A stretch of 64,000 nucleotides of DNA from Parachlorella kessleri. Its lineage: Eukaryota; Chlorophyta; Trebouxiophyceae; Chlorellales; Chlorellaceae. Below the pieces are notes generated by a model that did no database searches, was not told the DNA's origin, and saw nothing but the letters and a program-made list of their open reading frames with translations. The stretch spans positions 19,613-83,612 of the forward strand of contig BBXU01000146.1 in NCBI GenBank assembly GCA_001598975.1, read 5' to 3'. Below are positions 13,001 through 24,800 of the stretch, piece by piece (positions within the stretch are counted from its first letter, which is position 1; each line of letters begins with the position of its first letter). A program made the translations under genes and the position numbers.

Positions 13001-13150
13001 ATTCTTCGCCAACGCTTCCCAGCGCGCTGGCCGCTGCGCTCCTGCTTCACTGGACATGCTGGGCGCCCCAGACTTGACACCCATAGCCAGTTCTGGAGAT
13101 TCCAAGCTAGGGACGGTGGTGCCTTGCCCGTTCTGAAGGGACCGTCCCAT
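10010..13150 (-). CDS. FUSC/ALMT-like multi-pass membrane protein, paralogue B
   Basis: Exons 12977-13150, 12606-12875, 12254-12408, 11984-12069, 11541-11755, 11069-11244 and 10461-10701 join in phase (439 residues). A further exon begins at 10129 and runs to about 10010, ending in HALTQ before GTGGGC. The last exon and stop were not found. The N-terminal half has about six membrane helices, including LGVGTMVILATFSTPHVW, LMLFSLIILVNLGTG, AGSLLGGGLGLACIYLSLA and FTLYWWAFAAIGGCFALL. These line up in order with paralogue A, for example LACIYLSLA with the GVGGAAALG helix, and RFKYRQWNLFYVMASITL with RYAKYSYAFIIGVIML. The soluble C-terminal half lacks A's long poly-Gln insert. It is probably a tandem duplicate of the same transporter family, with unknown substrate. 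The start is ATG 13148-13150. Confidence 0.7.
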
Positions 13151-13898
13151 CTGCGGCAGCTCCTAGGGACCCATCTTGGAACGTGACAAGCTGGCTGATG
13201 GGATTCGTAGGCACGTTTTGCTGTCAAGCTGGCAAATGCCTTCAGAAGTGCGTGGTGTCCTTGCCCGCCTGCCTGCCAAGCCCGCCAGGGCGCCGAGGCG
13301 CGTTTTTGGGGCAGCCACCTTGCCTGACGACGATCTCAGCAGCACCATAAAGGGCTCGCTTCCTGATCCCTCATTCCTTGTATGCTCCGAACCAGCCAGT
13401 GACATGCTGTGTCATACAGGAGTCCAGGCCCTAGACTTCGGCCACCCGCAAGAGTTCCCCTTGCAGGCCGGCGCAACACCTGCAGTCTACAGGTCTATAG
13501 GTCTGTGCATAGCTGTACTGTTTCACATTTGCAGCTGACAACAGCTTCCAGATATCAAAGTCCGCACTGTTGTCCCTGACGGTCACCAGCCAGGGGGCCT
13601 GCAAGCCGCTGCTCTGAGGGTACGAGCACTCCTTCCCTTAGCTCTGTGCATTTCGACAGCAACAGCTGGGCGGAACCGAGTGCGCAACAGTGGTGTTAGT
13701 TCTCGCAAGGTATTTGAAGTGTCATCTCCCCACCGCGCCCCTGGTGGCTACTACCAGTGAGGCCTTGCCACCCCAAACTGACCACACAGCATGCTCAATG
13801 CTACAGGTCAGGGTCATAAAAAGCGTTGTCAGGTGCCTTTGAAAACCTAAGAACCCATAGGTGCCCACGAAATCTTCAGGAAATGGTGTAATGCTTGC
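13151..13898. other. Intergenic region, no gene seen
   Basis: About 750 bases between the 5' end of paralogue B and the 3' end of the oxidase gene (both - strand). Several open stretches exist, but none shows recognisable protein similarity or splice structure. It should hold the promoter of paralogue B and the oxidase 3' UTR. Confidence 0.4.
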
Positions 13899-16429
13899 CT
13901 ATAGCCGCGACTGTGGCAGCTGCAGCTCGCCGCCTCTTGGTGGCACAATGAAATCATTGGTAACCTCGTTTATGCTCCTGCATGAAAGGGACCATGGACC
14001 TGGCTGCTCATGTGCGTCCAATCTCTGCGACCAACAGTGGGTCCAGGGCACACCTCCCCTCGCCAGGGTCACAGGCCCCTGCGCTGATGGCAAGCATACG
14101 CACCAAATTCTGCTACCTCATCATTATAAAAAAGTTGGCGTCCCTAGCCGGCTCCACGGTAATGCAGGCTGGTGCTGGACAGAACAGGGTACACAAGGAA
14201 GACTGCGCTAGCCACCCACCTGCAGCCCAGCAGTGCCATAGCCAGCTCCACCTCATACTTGAGCAGCTCCAGCGCGCTTTGCACGCCCTGTTGACCGCCC
14301 AGCGCCAGGGCCCACAGCACGGGGCGCCCCAGGCACACAGCGCTTGCACCCAGAGCGAGGCACTGCAGAAAGCCAGGAGGAGAAGCAAGGGGACTTGGCT
14401 GTGGGCGCATGCGTGCTACAAATTCGCTTGCAATCCTGCTGTGGGGGATCTGCCATGCAAGAATAGGAGCTGTGTCCCAGGAGAGAGCGTGATGGCAAGG
14501 AAGGCAGCACCCGCCCAAGAAGACAACCCACCTTGACGACATCTGTGCCACGTCGTATGCCGCCGTCAACAAGAATAGGGATGCGCCCCTGCACTGCCCG
14601 TGCGATGTGAGGCAACACATCCACAGCAGCTGGGCTGTGATCAAGCTGCCTGCAGGTCCCCAAAAAAATAGTGTGTTCACTTGACGTGCTGCATATGTGT
14701 ACGTAGTTGCGCAACCTAGCACCACTGGCTGACTCCATGCACTAGCTGATATGCTCATCAATGATCCACGGTGTTACCACCAGCAGCTCCATTGACATGG
14801 GCCTCCTCTACCTGCCCCCGTGGTTGGACACAATGATGGCGTCTACACCCAACTGAACAGCATGCCGCGCATCATCTGGAGATAGTATGCCCTGCCATAA
14901 ATAGTGAGCTCCAGTGATGTCGACTACGTGATGTGCAGCAACTGCCATGGTATCAAGTTATCACCAACCAATGGATAACTCAGAGGAGATACGGTAGCCA
15001 GTTATTGTCCCATGCAGACTGGTAAACCAGCGGGAGAAGGCAGCCAGCAGAAGCAGGCATAGTGTGGACAGGATTTGAGCCAGCGCAAGCGTTGCACCTT
15101 GATCACAACCGGCAGCTTTGTCCTGCCCTTGAGCCAGGAGATAAAGTCCCAGGTGAGGTCGCGGTCAAACAGGTTAGAGAAGTGGCGGCCAAAGGCGGAG
15201 CCCTCGTCACTCTCTTCATGCTGTGTGTGCCCCGCTCCCCTCGTGAGCACTTCAATGTTCTTGAGGACCAGGCCGGGCGGCAGTGAGAACTTGTTGCGCT
15301 CATCTCGGTCGCGCTTGCCTGCAGGAAGTGCTCCGCGTGGCCCCATTACTGGGGTTTTGGGTGTGCCGGTAGTCCCCAAGTCAGTACATCATGCTTGCCA
15401 GCATTGGCTCGCTAGGTTTTGAGGCGCTCAACGCAGAGTAGTACACGTTGACAAGGCAGCCGGCTAGCTTGGAGGTTCGATAACACCTCTGTGCCATCTT
15501 GATTTCTGCTTGAAGCCAAAGCGAGAGTTGATAAAGCACTTGAGCTCAATGATGCTGAGGCTGGCTGAGGCGCCTCTCTTGCTCAGCACTCACCCAGACG
15601 GGGGGCATCGACAGTGACCATCAGCGCGTCATACCCCAGCTCCTCGGCTTGCCTGATCATCGCCTCGGTCACTTCCCGCTGCTTCATCACATACAACTGA
15701 AACCAGAGCACTGGTTTGGCTGCTGCTGGATCCTTGCTAGGCATGGCCGTGACCGTCGCTGCTGCCTGTTGCTGCTCTTGCTGGTCTGCGGCTGCTGCTG
15801 CCACCTCATCAATGCCAGCAGTGGACATCGTGGAAAGGATATAGGCTGTGCCCGAGGCGACACACGCCCGTGCAACGGCAAGTTCTCCATCAGGGTGAGC
15901 AAGCTTTTGCATTGCCATAGGGGCCACCAATATTGGCGACGCCAGCTTGCGCCCTGGTACCAAGCAGCAGCACAAGGGATGAGGGGGTCACAGGGGTGGT
16001 GAGGCTGGCATGCTAGCACTATTGATATTGCACTGCAAGATGACCGCATGAGAGGAGGGTCCTGAGTTGTGTAAGGTAGCTAGGGTGAGAAGCATACCTA
16101 GGATAGTGCAGCTAGTGTCGACCCTGGACATGTCCACCAGGACCCTGGGTAGCAGCCGCCAGCGTGCAAAGGCGGCCTCATTGTCACGCAGGGTGTGCTC
16201 TCCCTCAGCGCCGCTTGCATAATATCCTGTTGCCAGTATGAACTAGGCACTATTTGTCTGTATAGGCTTCTGAGGCATGACAGGGGCTCCTGCTAAGCAA
16301 CCCACCGTATGCGGCATCTGTCAGAAGGGGCTTAGCTAGATACTCCAGCTCTGTAAGGTTGGCAAAGGGTTTCAGAGCGTTTCGGGCGACGGAGATGCCC
16401 TGGGACCCTTCTGGCGGTTTGGCCTTCAT
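13899..16429 (-). CDS. FMN-dependent 2-hydroxy-acid oxidase (glycolate/lactate oxidase type), peroxisomal
   Basis: Eight exons (16306-16429, 16098-16226, 15594-15953, 15098-15318, 14812-14891, 14532-14649, 14220-14362, 13899-13977), all in phase, give 417 residues. The enzyme oxidises a 2-hydroxy acid (glycolate or lactate) with FMN and O2, making H2O2. Family landmarks in order: YYASGAE (substrate Tyr), [39 protein letters not shown] (FMN-binding Lys), VSNHGGRQLD (catalytic His and Arg), [13 protein letters not shown] and [12 protein letters not shown]. The protein ends QLPQSRL; the final SRL is a canonical type 1 peroxisomal signal. An Ala/Gln-rich insert of ~30 residues interrupts the domain before the FQLYV strand. 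The start is the ATG at 16427-16429; an upstream coding exon cannot be excluded. Sequence alone does not settle glycolate against L-lactate as substrate. Confidence 0.92.
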
Positions 16430-17184
16430 ACCTAGACGTGTTTCTTGAGTACAGCAACACTGCAAATCAGAAGCCCAAGTGATCAAGGTTCTGCGAGGGC
16501 TGCCCCGCTTAGGCAAGGACGTACAAAAGGTTTATTTCTGCCTAGAGTGTCCGGCAGGAGCCTCCTCCTTGTAGACGCTGACATGCTGGCCTTCATGCGC
16601 AGCATTTGGGGCGCATTTGGGGCGCCACACGTCAGCTGTTATGCATTATCACAGTGTGATGAACACCTGTGATGGTGGCTTATGTTCGTTTGAATGGACC
16701 AAAGTTCAAGCATCACGCAGTTAGCCCCGCCCTGCCGTCGGTCAGTCCTAGGAATGCACGTTGAGTCCTATTCTCCACGCAGCCACTAGGCATAACCCCG
16801 TACGCACGCTCCTGGGGGCTCCCAGGTATTGTCGATTTCACTCAAAAACTACACAGCAGGTGAGACATGAGTCTGGAGGTATTGCCAGTTTGAATTACGC
16901 ACGTATGGCAGCCTGCTATATTGGGCAACTGCCTAAGGCAGGGGTCAAAACACGGCAAAAACCAGTTCCACTACGCAGGAAAGGGAGTTGGTGGGATTTT
17001 TGGTCCTGGCTGAGCGCTCGCTCCTCTCGACGTGTGGGGTGAGCATGACGGACCAATGTAGGCAGCAGCTCTCTGCGGGGCCTTACTTTCCTGTGCTGAC
17101 GCTGTCAAACCATTCTGATATCACAATAGCCAGGGTTGACACACACTGAGGGCTGCAAGGGCACTGCAGGGACTGTCAGCTAGG
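16430..17184. other. Divergent intergenic region between oxidase (-) and methyltransferase (+)
   Basis: A 750-base bidirectional promoter region. I see no TATA box, RNA gene or recognisable coding exon. Confidence 0.4.
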
Positions 17185-18084
17185 ATGAAGGCCGGCCCTC
17201 TGCAGCGAGGCTATCCCCGAGGGGCACTCTGGTCTGCGGTCTTGCTGGCGCTGGCGGTCTGCGGCGGGCTCCTCATCTGTGACTTCGGCTCTGGAAGCAG
17301 CCCCTCTGTGCAGCAGCTGAGGCAAGCCTTCGTCACAGCTGTGGTTCCGCCCCCACCTGCCGGGCCGCCACGCACAGCAGGCTGGCACCCCACGCTGCTG
17401 CCGCTAGAGCACCGCCGCTGGGTGCATGACGCAGTGCGGGAACCTGTGCCGTCCATAGTGTCCCTGCCGCGCCGCCAGCTCAGCATGGAGCTAGCCATAG
17501 GCGCGCTGCTGGCTGGCATAGAGGGCGACATAGTGGAGTGCGGGGTAGCCCTAGGCGGCACCTCCATCCTCCTAGCAAAGGTGCTGGAGAAGTATGATCC
17601 AGAGGCCAAGCGTCTGCTGTGGGCTGCTGACAGCTTTGACGGCCTCCCAGCCCCAACCCAGGAGGACTCTGCTGGGGGGCTGCTCACAGGCAAGAGGGGC
17701 GAGTTCAACAGCAGTGAGTTGGTCTTCCAGGCCAATTTGCTGAGGTGGGGCGTCCTGCAAAGGCGCGTGCGGGTGCTCAAGGGCTGGTTCAATGAGAGCC
17801 TCCCCGGGTCGGGGATCCAGCGTATTGCATTCCTGAGGCTCGATGGGGACCTGTATGTGTCCACTATGGACCCCCTGGAGGCTCTCTATGACCGGCTGTC
17901 CCCTGGGGCCCTTGTGTATGTCGATGACTACTTCAGTTTCAACGGCTGTCGCAAGGCGGTGGATGAGTTTAGGGCCAAGCGTGGGATCACAGGGCCGCTG
18001 CACTGGCAGCACATCTCTGACACTGGCTTTGATAGACCTGCTAACAGCTCGGGCTGGGAGGCTGTGTGGTGGATGAAGACTTGA
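17185..18084 (+). CDS. TylF/macrocin-O-methyltransferase-like protein with N-terminal membrane anchor
   Basis: A single uninterrupted reading frame of 299 residues from ATG 17185. Residues ~14-33 form a hydrophobic helix after a basic start, suggesting a type II membrane anchor or signal anchor with the catalytic part in the lumen. The rest matches the TylF S-adenosylmethionine-dependent O-methyltransferase family: GDIVECGVALGGTSILLAK (SAM-binding glycine region), LLWAADSFDGLPAP, VRVLKGWFNESLP, FLRLDGDLYVSTMDPLEALY and VYVDDYFSFNGCRKAVDEFR (acidic metal-binding residues). TylF relatives methylate sugar hydroxyls in bacteria. In eukaryotic algae the substrate is unknown; a glycan in the secretory pathway is a reasonable guess given the anchor. 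It is the only clearly intronless gene among its multi-exon neighbours apart from the ankyrin gene. Confidence 0.88.
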   Translation: MKAGPLQRGYPRGALWSAVLLALAVCGGLLICDFGSGSSPSVQQLRQAFVTAVVPPPPAGPPRTAGWHPTLLPLEHRRWVHDAVREPVPSIVSLPRRQLSMELAIGALLAGIEGDIVECGVALGGTSILLAKVLEKYDPEAKRLLWAADSFDGLPAPTQEDSAGGLLTGKRGEFNSSELVFQANLLRWGVLQRRVRVLKGWFNESLPGSGIQRIAFLRLDGDLYVSTMDPLEALYDRLSPGALVYVDDYFSFNGCRKAVDEFRAKRGITGPLHWQHISDTGFDRPANSSGWEAVWWMKT

Positions 18085-19162
18085 TAGGCTGACAGGTGGC
18101 CTGGTGTGTGGTGTTTTTTCCTGGCTGGTCTCGTACCTGTGACGGAAGGACCCGAGCAACAGGTGTGCACATTTATCAGGACAGGCCGCCGGCTTGCCCT
18201 ACGGTGAGACTTATCGGAAGCCTCTCTGAACTGTCACTGTGACACTGGCTTTAATTGTTCAAGGTTTTTCCATGTGTATTTAAGACAACACTCGCACACA
18301 TTGTTGTGCTTCCTAAATATTTGGACATGACGGACTAGCAGGTCAGCAGGGACGTTGGTTTTCGACGGTTTGTCATCTGCTGGCCCGCTTGCTCAACCTA
18401 GATCTGTGGCTTTCGTGTTGTTGCCTTGTGTTCCTATAGGACGCGACTACTGCCAGGGGACAGCGGGCAAAGCTTGCCTCCCTTGCCTTCCAGTTGTACC
18501 TTGGTCAGCATGCAGGGGAGCTGCGCAGTTGTTGTACTGCTTGTGAGCTGTTGCTCAGCATGTCAAGGGATTACCCACCCTGATGCCTCTGGTGTCATCA
18601 TGACTTGGCAATCGTACATGCCTCCTGTATCACTGACGGCTGTCTGCCAGCGTTTGTGGGATAGGTAGGATGTCGTGGGGCAGAGATATCTACTTGTTGT
18701 GTGCAGTAGATGCTCTTTCAGATCTGTTGGCCATGCTCTGTACAGTTGCTTCCTGTGCTATATGATCAGCCGATCAGCATGCCTATCATGCAACCCCGCC
18801 ACGCCTGGTCGTAAGCTTGCCCAAGAGCGAGTGAGGGTTGATGTTATCTCTCAATTTAGTCGACAGCATCGGAGCACAAAATCCTTTCGATTGGACCCCG
18901 TGGCTCTGGAGGTAAGCCGATATACTCGCAACCATGCCAATGCATGCATATTGCTGCACACCGGCCGACCACAAGGTCTAAAGCAATCACCACTTGCCTA
19001 TAGATTGTGCGTTCTGCCATAGTTTCCAGGTTAGACGCGCACACGAGCCTCAGGGAAGTTGCATGCATTCAGCCCGGACTGGTCATTGCTGATCGAACGG
19101 TTTGCTGCCAACCCCGATGAAAGTCAGGCCCAGCCCACCAGCAGTGGATCCGCCTAGCACGC
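18085..19162. other. Convergent intergenic region, no gene seen
   Basis: About 1.1 kb of 3' flank between the methyltransferase (+) and the CCCH gene (-). Open stretches in all frames lack recognisable motifs. Confidence 0.4.
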
Positions 19163-21514
19163 TCAGAACACCGGGGCCTGCTGCCTCACAAACGACTCTA
19201 TCGAATCCGCATACGCGCTCTCATGGAAAGCAGATCCGCTGCGCGCCGCCACCACAGCCGCCTGCACCGCTGAGGGGTCGGGTTTGAGGTCCCCCTCCCC
19301 CACGCCCACCAGCACACACATCGCCCTCACTCGCTCCAGCAGGGGCACTTCAGCGGGCGGCGTGAGCCGGGGCCCGGGCGCTTCCGCTGCACGGCCAAAC
19401 CATAACCAAGAACATCATGACTAATGTTGACCTTCTTCTATATTAAAGTTGTCAGGAACAAACAACTGGCTGACAGGCTGGTCACACCACCAGCACTGCC
19501 CTCCTTACCAGCCGTACCTTCCATGCGCTGTTCCTCCTCCCAGGACGGCTCCCGGCCCGGCGCCGCCTGCATGCCTCCCGCCCTGTCCCCCGGCGACTGC
19601 TGCGCCCTGCCGCTGCCCGGCTGCTGCGCCCGGTGGTCCATACCAGCAGACCCGGGCGGCGGCGGCCCCGCCGGAGGTGGCGGCCGAGGCTGCATCATGC
19701 TGCCGGCCGCGCCGGGGGCGCCCATGCCGCTGCCAGGTGGCGCGCCGGGGGGTGGCGGGGGCTTGAAGCCCATGGGGCCACCCGGCGGCGGTGTGACGCC
19801 CATGCCACCCTGCACCAAGGCCATGGGAGGGGCATGTCCTCACTTGCTCGCTCAATTGCTGGGGCGATGACGAACCCGTGCTGCAACTCAGGCAATGATT
19901 TGCTCCCCACAGCTCCAAGCTTTTCACATTCACGTCTGGCTGGACTGGCGGACACCCACAGGTCAACTCACCCCTCCCACCACAGCTCCCAATGCCCGGG
20001 TAGGTGGCGTTGTCCCTGGCAACTCTCTGGCCACCTTGCCTCTCCCTCACAATCACAAGCAGCCCACCCACCTGCATGCCTGGCTGCTGCCTACCCCCCA
20101 TCTGCTGCTGCTGCTGCGCCTGCTGTGCCTGCTGCTGTCTTCCCGCCCCTCCCCCCGCCGGTCCGCCCGGCTCCCGCAGCTCCTGCGGGCCGTGGGCGAA
20201 GCGGCATGCCGCCCCGTTCCGGCAGGACCCCTGCCGCATGAACTCGTGGCAGAGCTTGGTCTTGGTGAGGTCCACTCCGCTGCTGCTGCCGGTGGCTTGA
20301 CCAGCACCTGAAAGAGGGAGGCGGCACAGCAGGGCAGGCCGCTTGCTGCATGGCTAGGGCGGGGAATGGATCAAGCCCACCAGCCCTGGACCTTGAAAGT
20401 GAGACAAGCACATGAGGAAGTCTAGCAAGCGAGCTCTGGCTGCAGCAGCTGTCCAGCAGCCCACAGACACGGCACGAAGGGTACACAGGAACGGACCTAC
20501 ACCACCCAAAGTTCCTCAGCACCCACCCGGCGGCCGCTGCTGCTGCCCCGGCTGCCCCGCGGACGGAGCCTGCAGCTGTTGCCGCTCACCGCCCGGCCCG
20601 CCAGCCCCAGCAGGCGCTTGAGGCCCCCCGGGCGTGGCCCCTTGCTGCTGCTGCGCCTGCTGCTGCTTGGCCTGCTCCTCCCTGGCTTTCAGCAGCTCAG
20701 CCTGCTTGATGAGCTCGGGGGGCACATGCCGGAGCTGCGCCTCGCCGTGGGCATAGTGGCAGGACGCGTCGCTGTAGGGGCACTGGCCGTGGAGCCACCT
20801 GGAAGTGCAAGTCATGTGGGTGTAGCCTTGGGGTGACGGGGCAAGGCGGTGGTAGGAGTGCCTCTTCCCCACGAGAATCCTGCCAGGCTGTACCATTTGG
20901 ATGCCTGGAGGCCAAGGTGCAGGGTCTGGCAGATCCCTTGCCAGCCCAAAGCATGTTGCTGGCCTGAAGCCGGCGACACGTCCAGCAGACAACGCAGTTC
21001 TGTGTAGACGAGTGTGCTACGATATCGAGCACATCACTAAAAAGCCTACTTGGCGCATATTCGTGTCTTGTGGTACACTTTCTTCAGGTCCGCCGCGGTC
21101 AAGGGCGGCGGCGCAGTTGCTGGCGGCGGCCCGGGGGGTGGCGGCGGTGTGGGCCTGAGCATCCCAGTGGCACCAGCCATCGGCGCTGCCATCCCAGCAC
21201 CAGGCACGCCAAGGCCTGGCACACCCATCATGCCTGGGAGGCCGCCCATCATACCAGGCATACCAGCCATCCCCTGCAGCAAGCACTAACGAGTTTGCGT
21301 TGCAGTGCCCCTTGCGCAGTTCGAGAAGGGAATGGGACAGCCAGCTTCACAGGTTTCAAACATGGCTACAAGCACCAGCAACCAAGGCGCCCCTCCGACA
21401 TGCGCTTACTGGCATCAGGTCTCCCATAGCCATCAGCTCCATCATGTTCATGTCGTTCATGTTCATGTTGCCCATGTTCCCAAGTCCAAGCAGGGCAGGG
21501 TTGAACCCCTCCAT
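19163..21514 (-). CDS. CCCH zinc-finger protein with two fingers and Pro/Gly/Gln-rich linkers
   Basis: Six exons (21410-21514, 21050-21273, 20527-20798, 20072-20307, 19518-19809, 19163-19386) join in phase to 450 residues. The start is ATG 21512-21514 (MEGFNPALLGLGNMGNMNMN). Two CCCH fingers bind RNA in this class: the first, CAKWLHGQCPYSDASCHYAH (C-x7-C-x6-C-x3-H), is built across an exon junction at ~107-128. The second, CHEFMRQGSCRNGAACRFAH (C-x8-C-x5-C-x3-H), lies at ~221-243 after a TKTKL lead-in typical of tandem CCCH proteins. The N-terminus is Met/Asn/Gly-rich and the linkers are Pro, Gly and Gln repeats. The C-terminal ~60 residues (LLERVRAMCVLVGVGEGDLK onward, ending FVRQQAPVF) are non-repetitive and may form a small domain I do not recognise. 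Likely role: mRNA binding. Confidence 0.85.
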
Positions 21515-21773
21515 GGTGCCCCGGTGTGGGACCTTGTTCTAGGTGCCCTTAACCTCGACACTTCCGCAAGAACAATCCTTTCTTGAAGGCTACATCGTAA
21601 TCCAAAGCGCTGTACCTTCAGGCCTCCTGGGAAGCATGCAAAGCGCCAGTGGCGCCCTGCCTGTGTACATAGGCCTCATTGACCCACTGGAACGCCCGTC
21701 CTTCTGCCTCTGTTACTCGTTCACTGCTGCCTCTGCAAACCGAGCTTCTGCTAGACAAGGTTCCACTCCTGGG

Positions 21774-21879
21774 TTACATACGGCTGGCAGGAACCCAGCC
21801 CCCGCCTTGCCTGTATACTGTCAGCACCTGGCAAGTGTCCTCCGCGCAAGGTTACAACATGGTAGTCACAATTCTTACA
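21774..21879 (-). terminator. Cluster of TGTAA motifs after the ZGPAT-like stop
   Basis: Plus-strand TTACA occurs at 21774-21778, 21852-21856 and 21875-21879, all within ~110 bases after the stop of the ZGPAT-like gene. These are candidate polyadenylation signals in a 370-base gap before the next gene starts at 21514. Confidence 0.4.
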
Positions 21880-21883
21880 GCGG

Positions 21884-24800
21884 TTAGAATTTGAGCCACT
21901 TTTTCTGCTTCTCTTTTTCCTGGATGTCTCGCGCTGTGCTGTTTTGCGCATGCTCCGCTGCATGCAGCTGCTGACGCGCTTCTGCCAGTGCCCGCTTGAT
22001 CTGGGGCAGCAACACCTGCAGGCGTCGCCGCAGGAGCGGCAGTAAGAAATCCCCACACCAGAAGACATTGATACTCAGCTTTGGAGCTGCTTTGCCCAGC
22101 ATGACAAGTGGGAATCCAGTAAAGCATCTGGCAGTGGGGCACAGCGCAAGGGACCCCCGGTGGCAGATTTGCAAACCTTCTAGAGGAAATGCAGTGCGCC
22201 AGTACTAACCAATAACCTGGTCAGTAGCCATCAAGGCGGTTTCTAGGAAACCAGAAGCCCCAATCCAGTGTTAGGCAGGCGCCATGCATGCCATGTTGCA
22301 TACCCAGCCATTTCAGCCCAAGCCGTCAAGCCTGCATCACAGCTCCTGCTCTCACCTTATCCTTGGCATTCCGCTTGGCCATGTCTTGCAGCTGCCCCAC
22401 CTTCTGCCTCAACTGCGCAACATGCTCTTGCTGGCCGGCCAGCGCCCGCCGGTCCGGCGGCTGCACCAGCCAGCCAGCCGGGCGGTGGGGGTATGCACTC
22501 ATGCAGGCTTTACGGATCACGGTCACACACCAACGGGCCTCCGAACAGGGCAGTCACACTCAACCGGGCCTCAAGCAAGGTCTGACGGGTCGTACGGGGA
22601 CCTAGATCCACCAAAGGTCGGAGCATACCACGGCATCGACTGCATGGACCCTCCCTTGCGGCAGCCAGCACCAACCCGCAGCCACGCCATCCCATGCCGC
22701 CACGTGCCAGCTCACCTTGGCCGCTGCAGCTGCTGCCCCGTTACTGCCCTTGGCCGGCTGCTGCGCAAACAGGTGCGCATTCCTCCCAGGGGCTCCCTCG
22801 GGTTCGCCGCCCCGCACGCGCTGCACAGCTGCCGCCTCGCTGGCATCCCCAATCTTGCTGTTGAGGAAGGCAAAGAGCCCCTCCTCCCCGGTACGGGCCT
22901 CCAGCTCGGCCTGTCGGCTCCGCTCCGCCTCCCGCTGCTCGTATGCGGCCTTGGACGCGTTGCGCTGCGCCGCAGTCTTGCCGCCGCGCTTGCGCTTCTT
23001 CCTCTTCTTGCCTGTGGAGGGGTGTCAGCGCAGGACGTGCGCTGGCACAGGGGCTCAACATGGGGACAACACCGTGCCGCCAGGGCTCGGGGCAGGAGCT
23101 GTGGGGCTGGAGCAGCTACTAGGCACCGCTCGTAGGCGTGAAAACTCCACAAGCCAGGCGGAGGACCCTGGCACCACTCCTGCCCTCCAGGCACATTTCG
23201 ACACCCACACCCCGGTAGGACTGCATCCAGCCCAAGCCCGAGCGCGCCGTTGGCCGGCCTGCCTTCCCTGGAAAGGTATAGTGGGAGCCCCAGCTTAGGT
23301 TGAGCAATTATGCGCAGGGCACTGCACCACCTGCTCGAGTAGCGCGTGCCTCGGCTTCTGCTCCCAGCCCCGCCCCTCTTCGAAGCTGTGCCGCCTCAAG
23401 GGGGGCTTCGATGCCGCACTGGTCCCGGCCGAGCCCCCCTCCCTTGAACCCCATCCGAGCCAGCATCTTGCTGCCTATGCCTGCGCCGCGGGAAGGGAAG
23501 ATAAGCGTTCATGGTGGCACCTAACAAGGTGCCCACACGACTGGGCTCGGGACAAGGCACTTATGAGTGAGGTAAGTAACACGACGATTCGATAAATGCA
23601 GTGTACTGATCGTAGGCAGCCGGCGCTGCAATTTCTGGCAGCCAAGGCTTGGCTGCATGCCGGACAACTGGAGAAGGCCCCTATTACACCGCCCTGCCAA
23701 GGGCACAAGCCCACCCACCTCTTGTATGTTCCTCCCAGCTGCTAAACAGGCGGGTGTCCGTTTGGGGCCCTGCCTCGGCTGCTGCTTGCATCTGGGCTGC
23801 TGCATCAGACAGAGCAACAAATACCCGCCCATAGGGCACTCCCTCCTGCACACAGGCAAGCATTTGGGAAGAGCCCATGCTTACAACGCCCGGGAGGTGA
23901 CGCAGGTCTGACTTGACGTACGTGCTGCCAGTGTGCAATCGGGCGAAAACAAAGCAAGACAAGACATATAGCAAGGGTCTGCTGCGTCAGCCCCTTTGCT
24001 TAACCCTCGGTCAGGCTGCAGCATGCTGGGTGCCATCAACCTGTCCCTGCATGCTGGCCCACTGACACCATAAGGACACATGGCGATGCTCAATGCTGTG
24101 CCGATCCATGTTGCCCCACGCCAAGGGGTGACCCCCATCAGGCCCGCAAAGCAATGCTGATGGTCTTGAGAGCGGCGGTCTGACAGGGGCTAGCATGAAC
24201 CAGGAGCCCCGTCTTCACTGCCGGCTTCGCTGGCAAGCAACATACCTCCTCATCCTCGCTCAAGCTGTCCGCCCCGTCTTCACTGCCGGCACTTCCCTCG
24301 GCATCTGATACGCCTGACCCTTCCCCACTGCTGCTAGCCTCGCTGCCGCTGCCCCCCTCCGCGCCAGGCTGCTCCCAAGGGCTGGGCACAGTCGCCGAGA
24401 GGGCGACGCTGGTGAGCGGCACAACAACCCTGCTGCCCTGCATCGCTTGGTGTGTCACATCAGTCAGGACGGCATGGCATGGCATGGCATCGCCGACAGG
24501 CCCAGAGGACTTCTAGGAGCAGCTGCAACAGCGCCCACGGTGGCAAAGACGAGCGAGCGAGCAGCTGAAATCCCATGCACACTGACAAAATGCAGCCCTC
24601 CATGTTTGCGTTTCTCAGCCTTGCTCAGGCACACCTCACACCAGAGTTGGTCGGGCCTAGCCCGTCACGTGCCCCAAGCCGTGAGCCACTCACACGTCCA
24701 GTCACGGCTTCCACTTGGTCCCTCGCGTAATCAACAGCAGCCACCTCCCCTGCCACCCATAGCTGCTCCCCTGGAGGCTGCAGAATAACCCTGCTGCCAG

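Noticed and set aside
23880..23935. Possible ZGPAT-like exon with YVKSDLRHLPG
   Set aside because: Phase does not match the exon before it; skipping it joins SEDEE to EGVPYGRVF in frame and matches the family.
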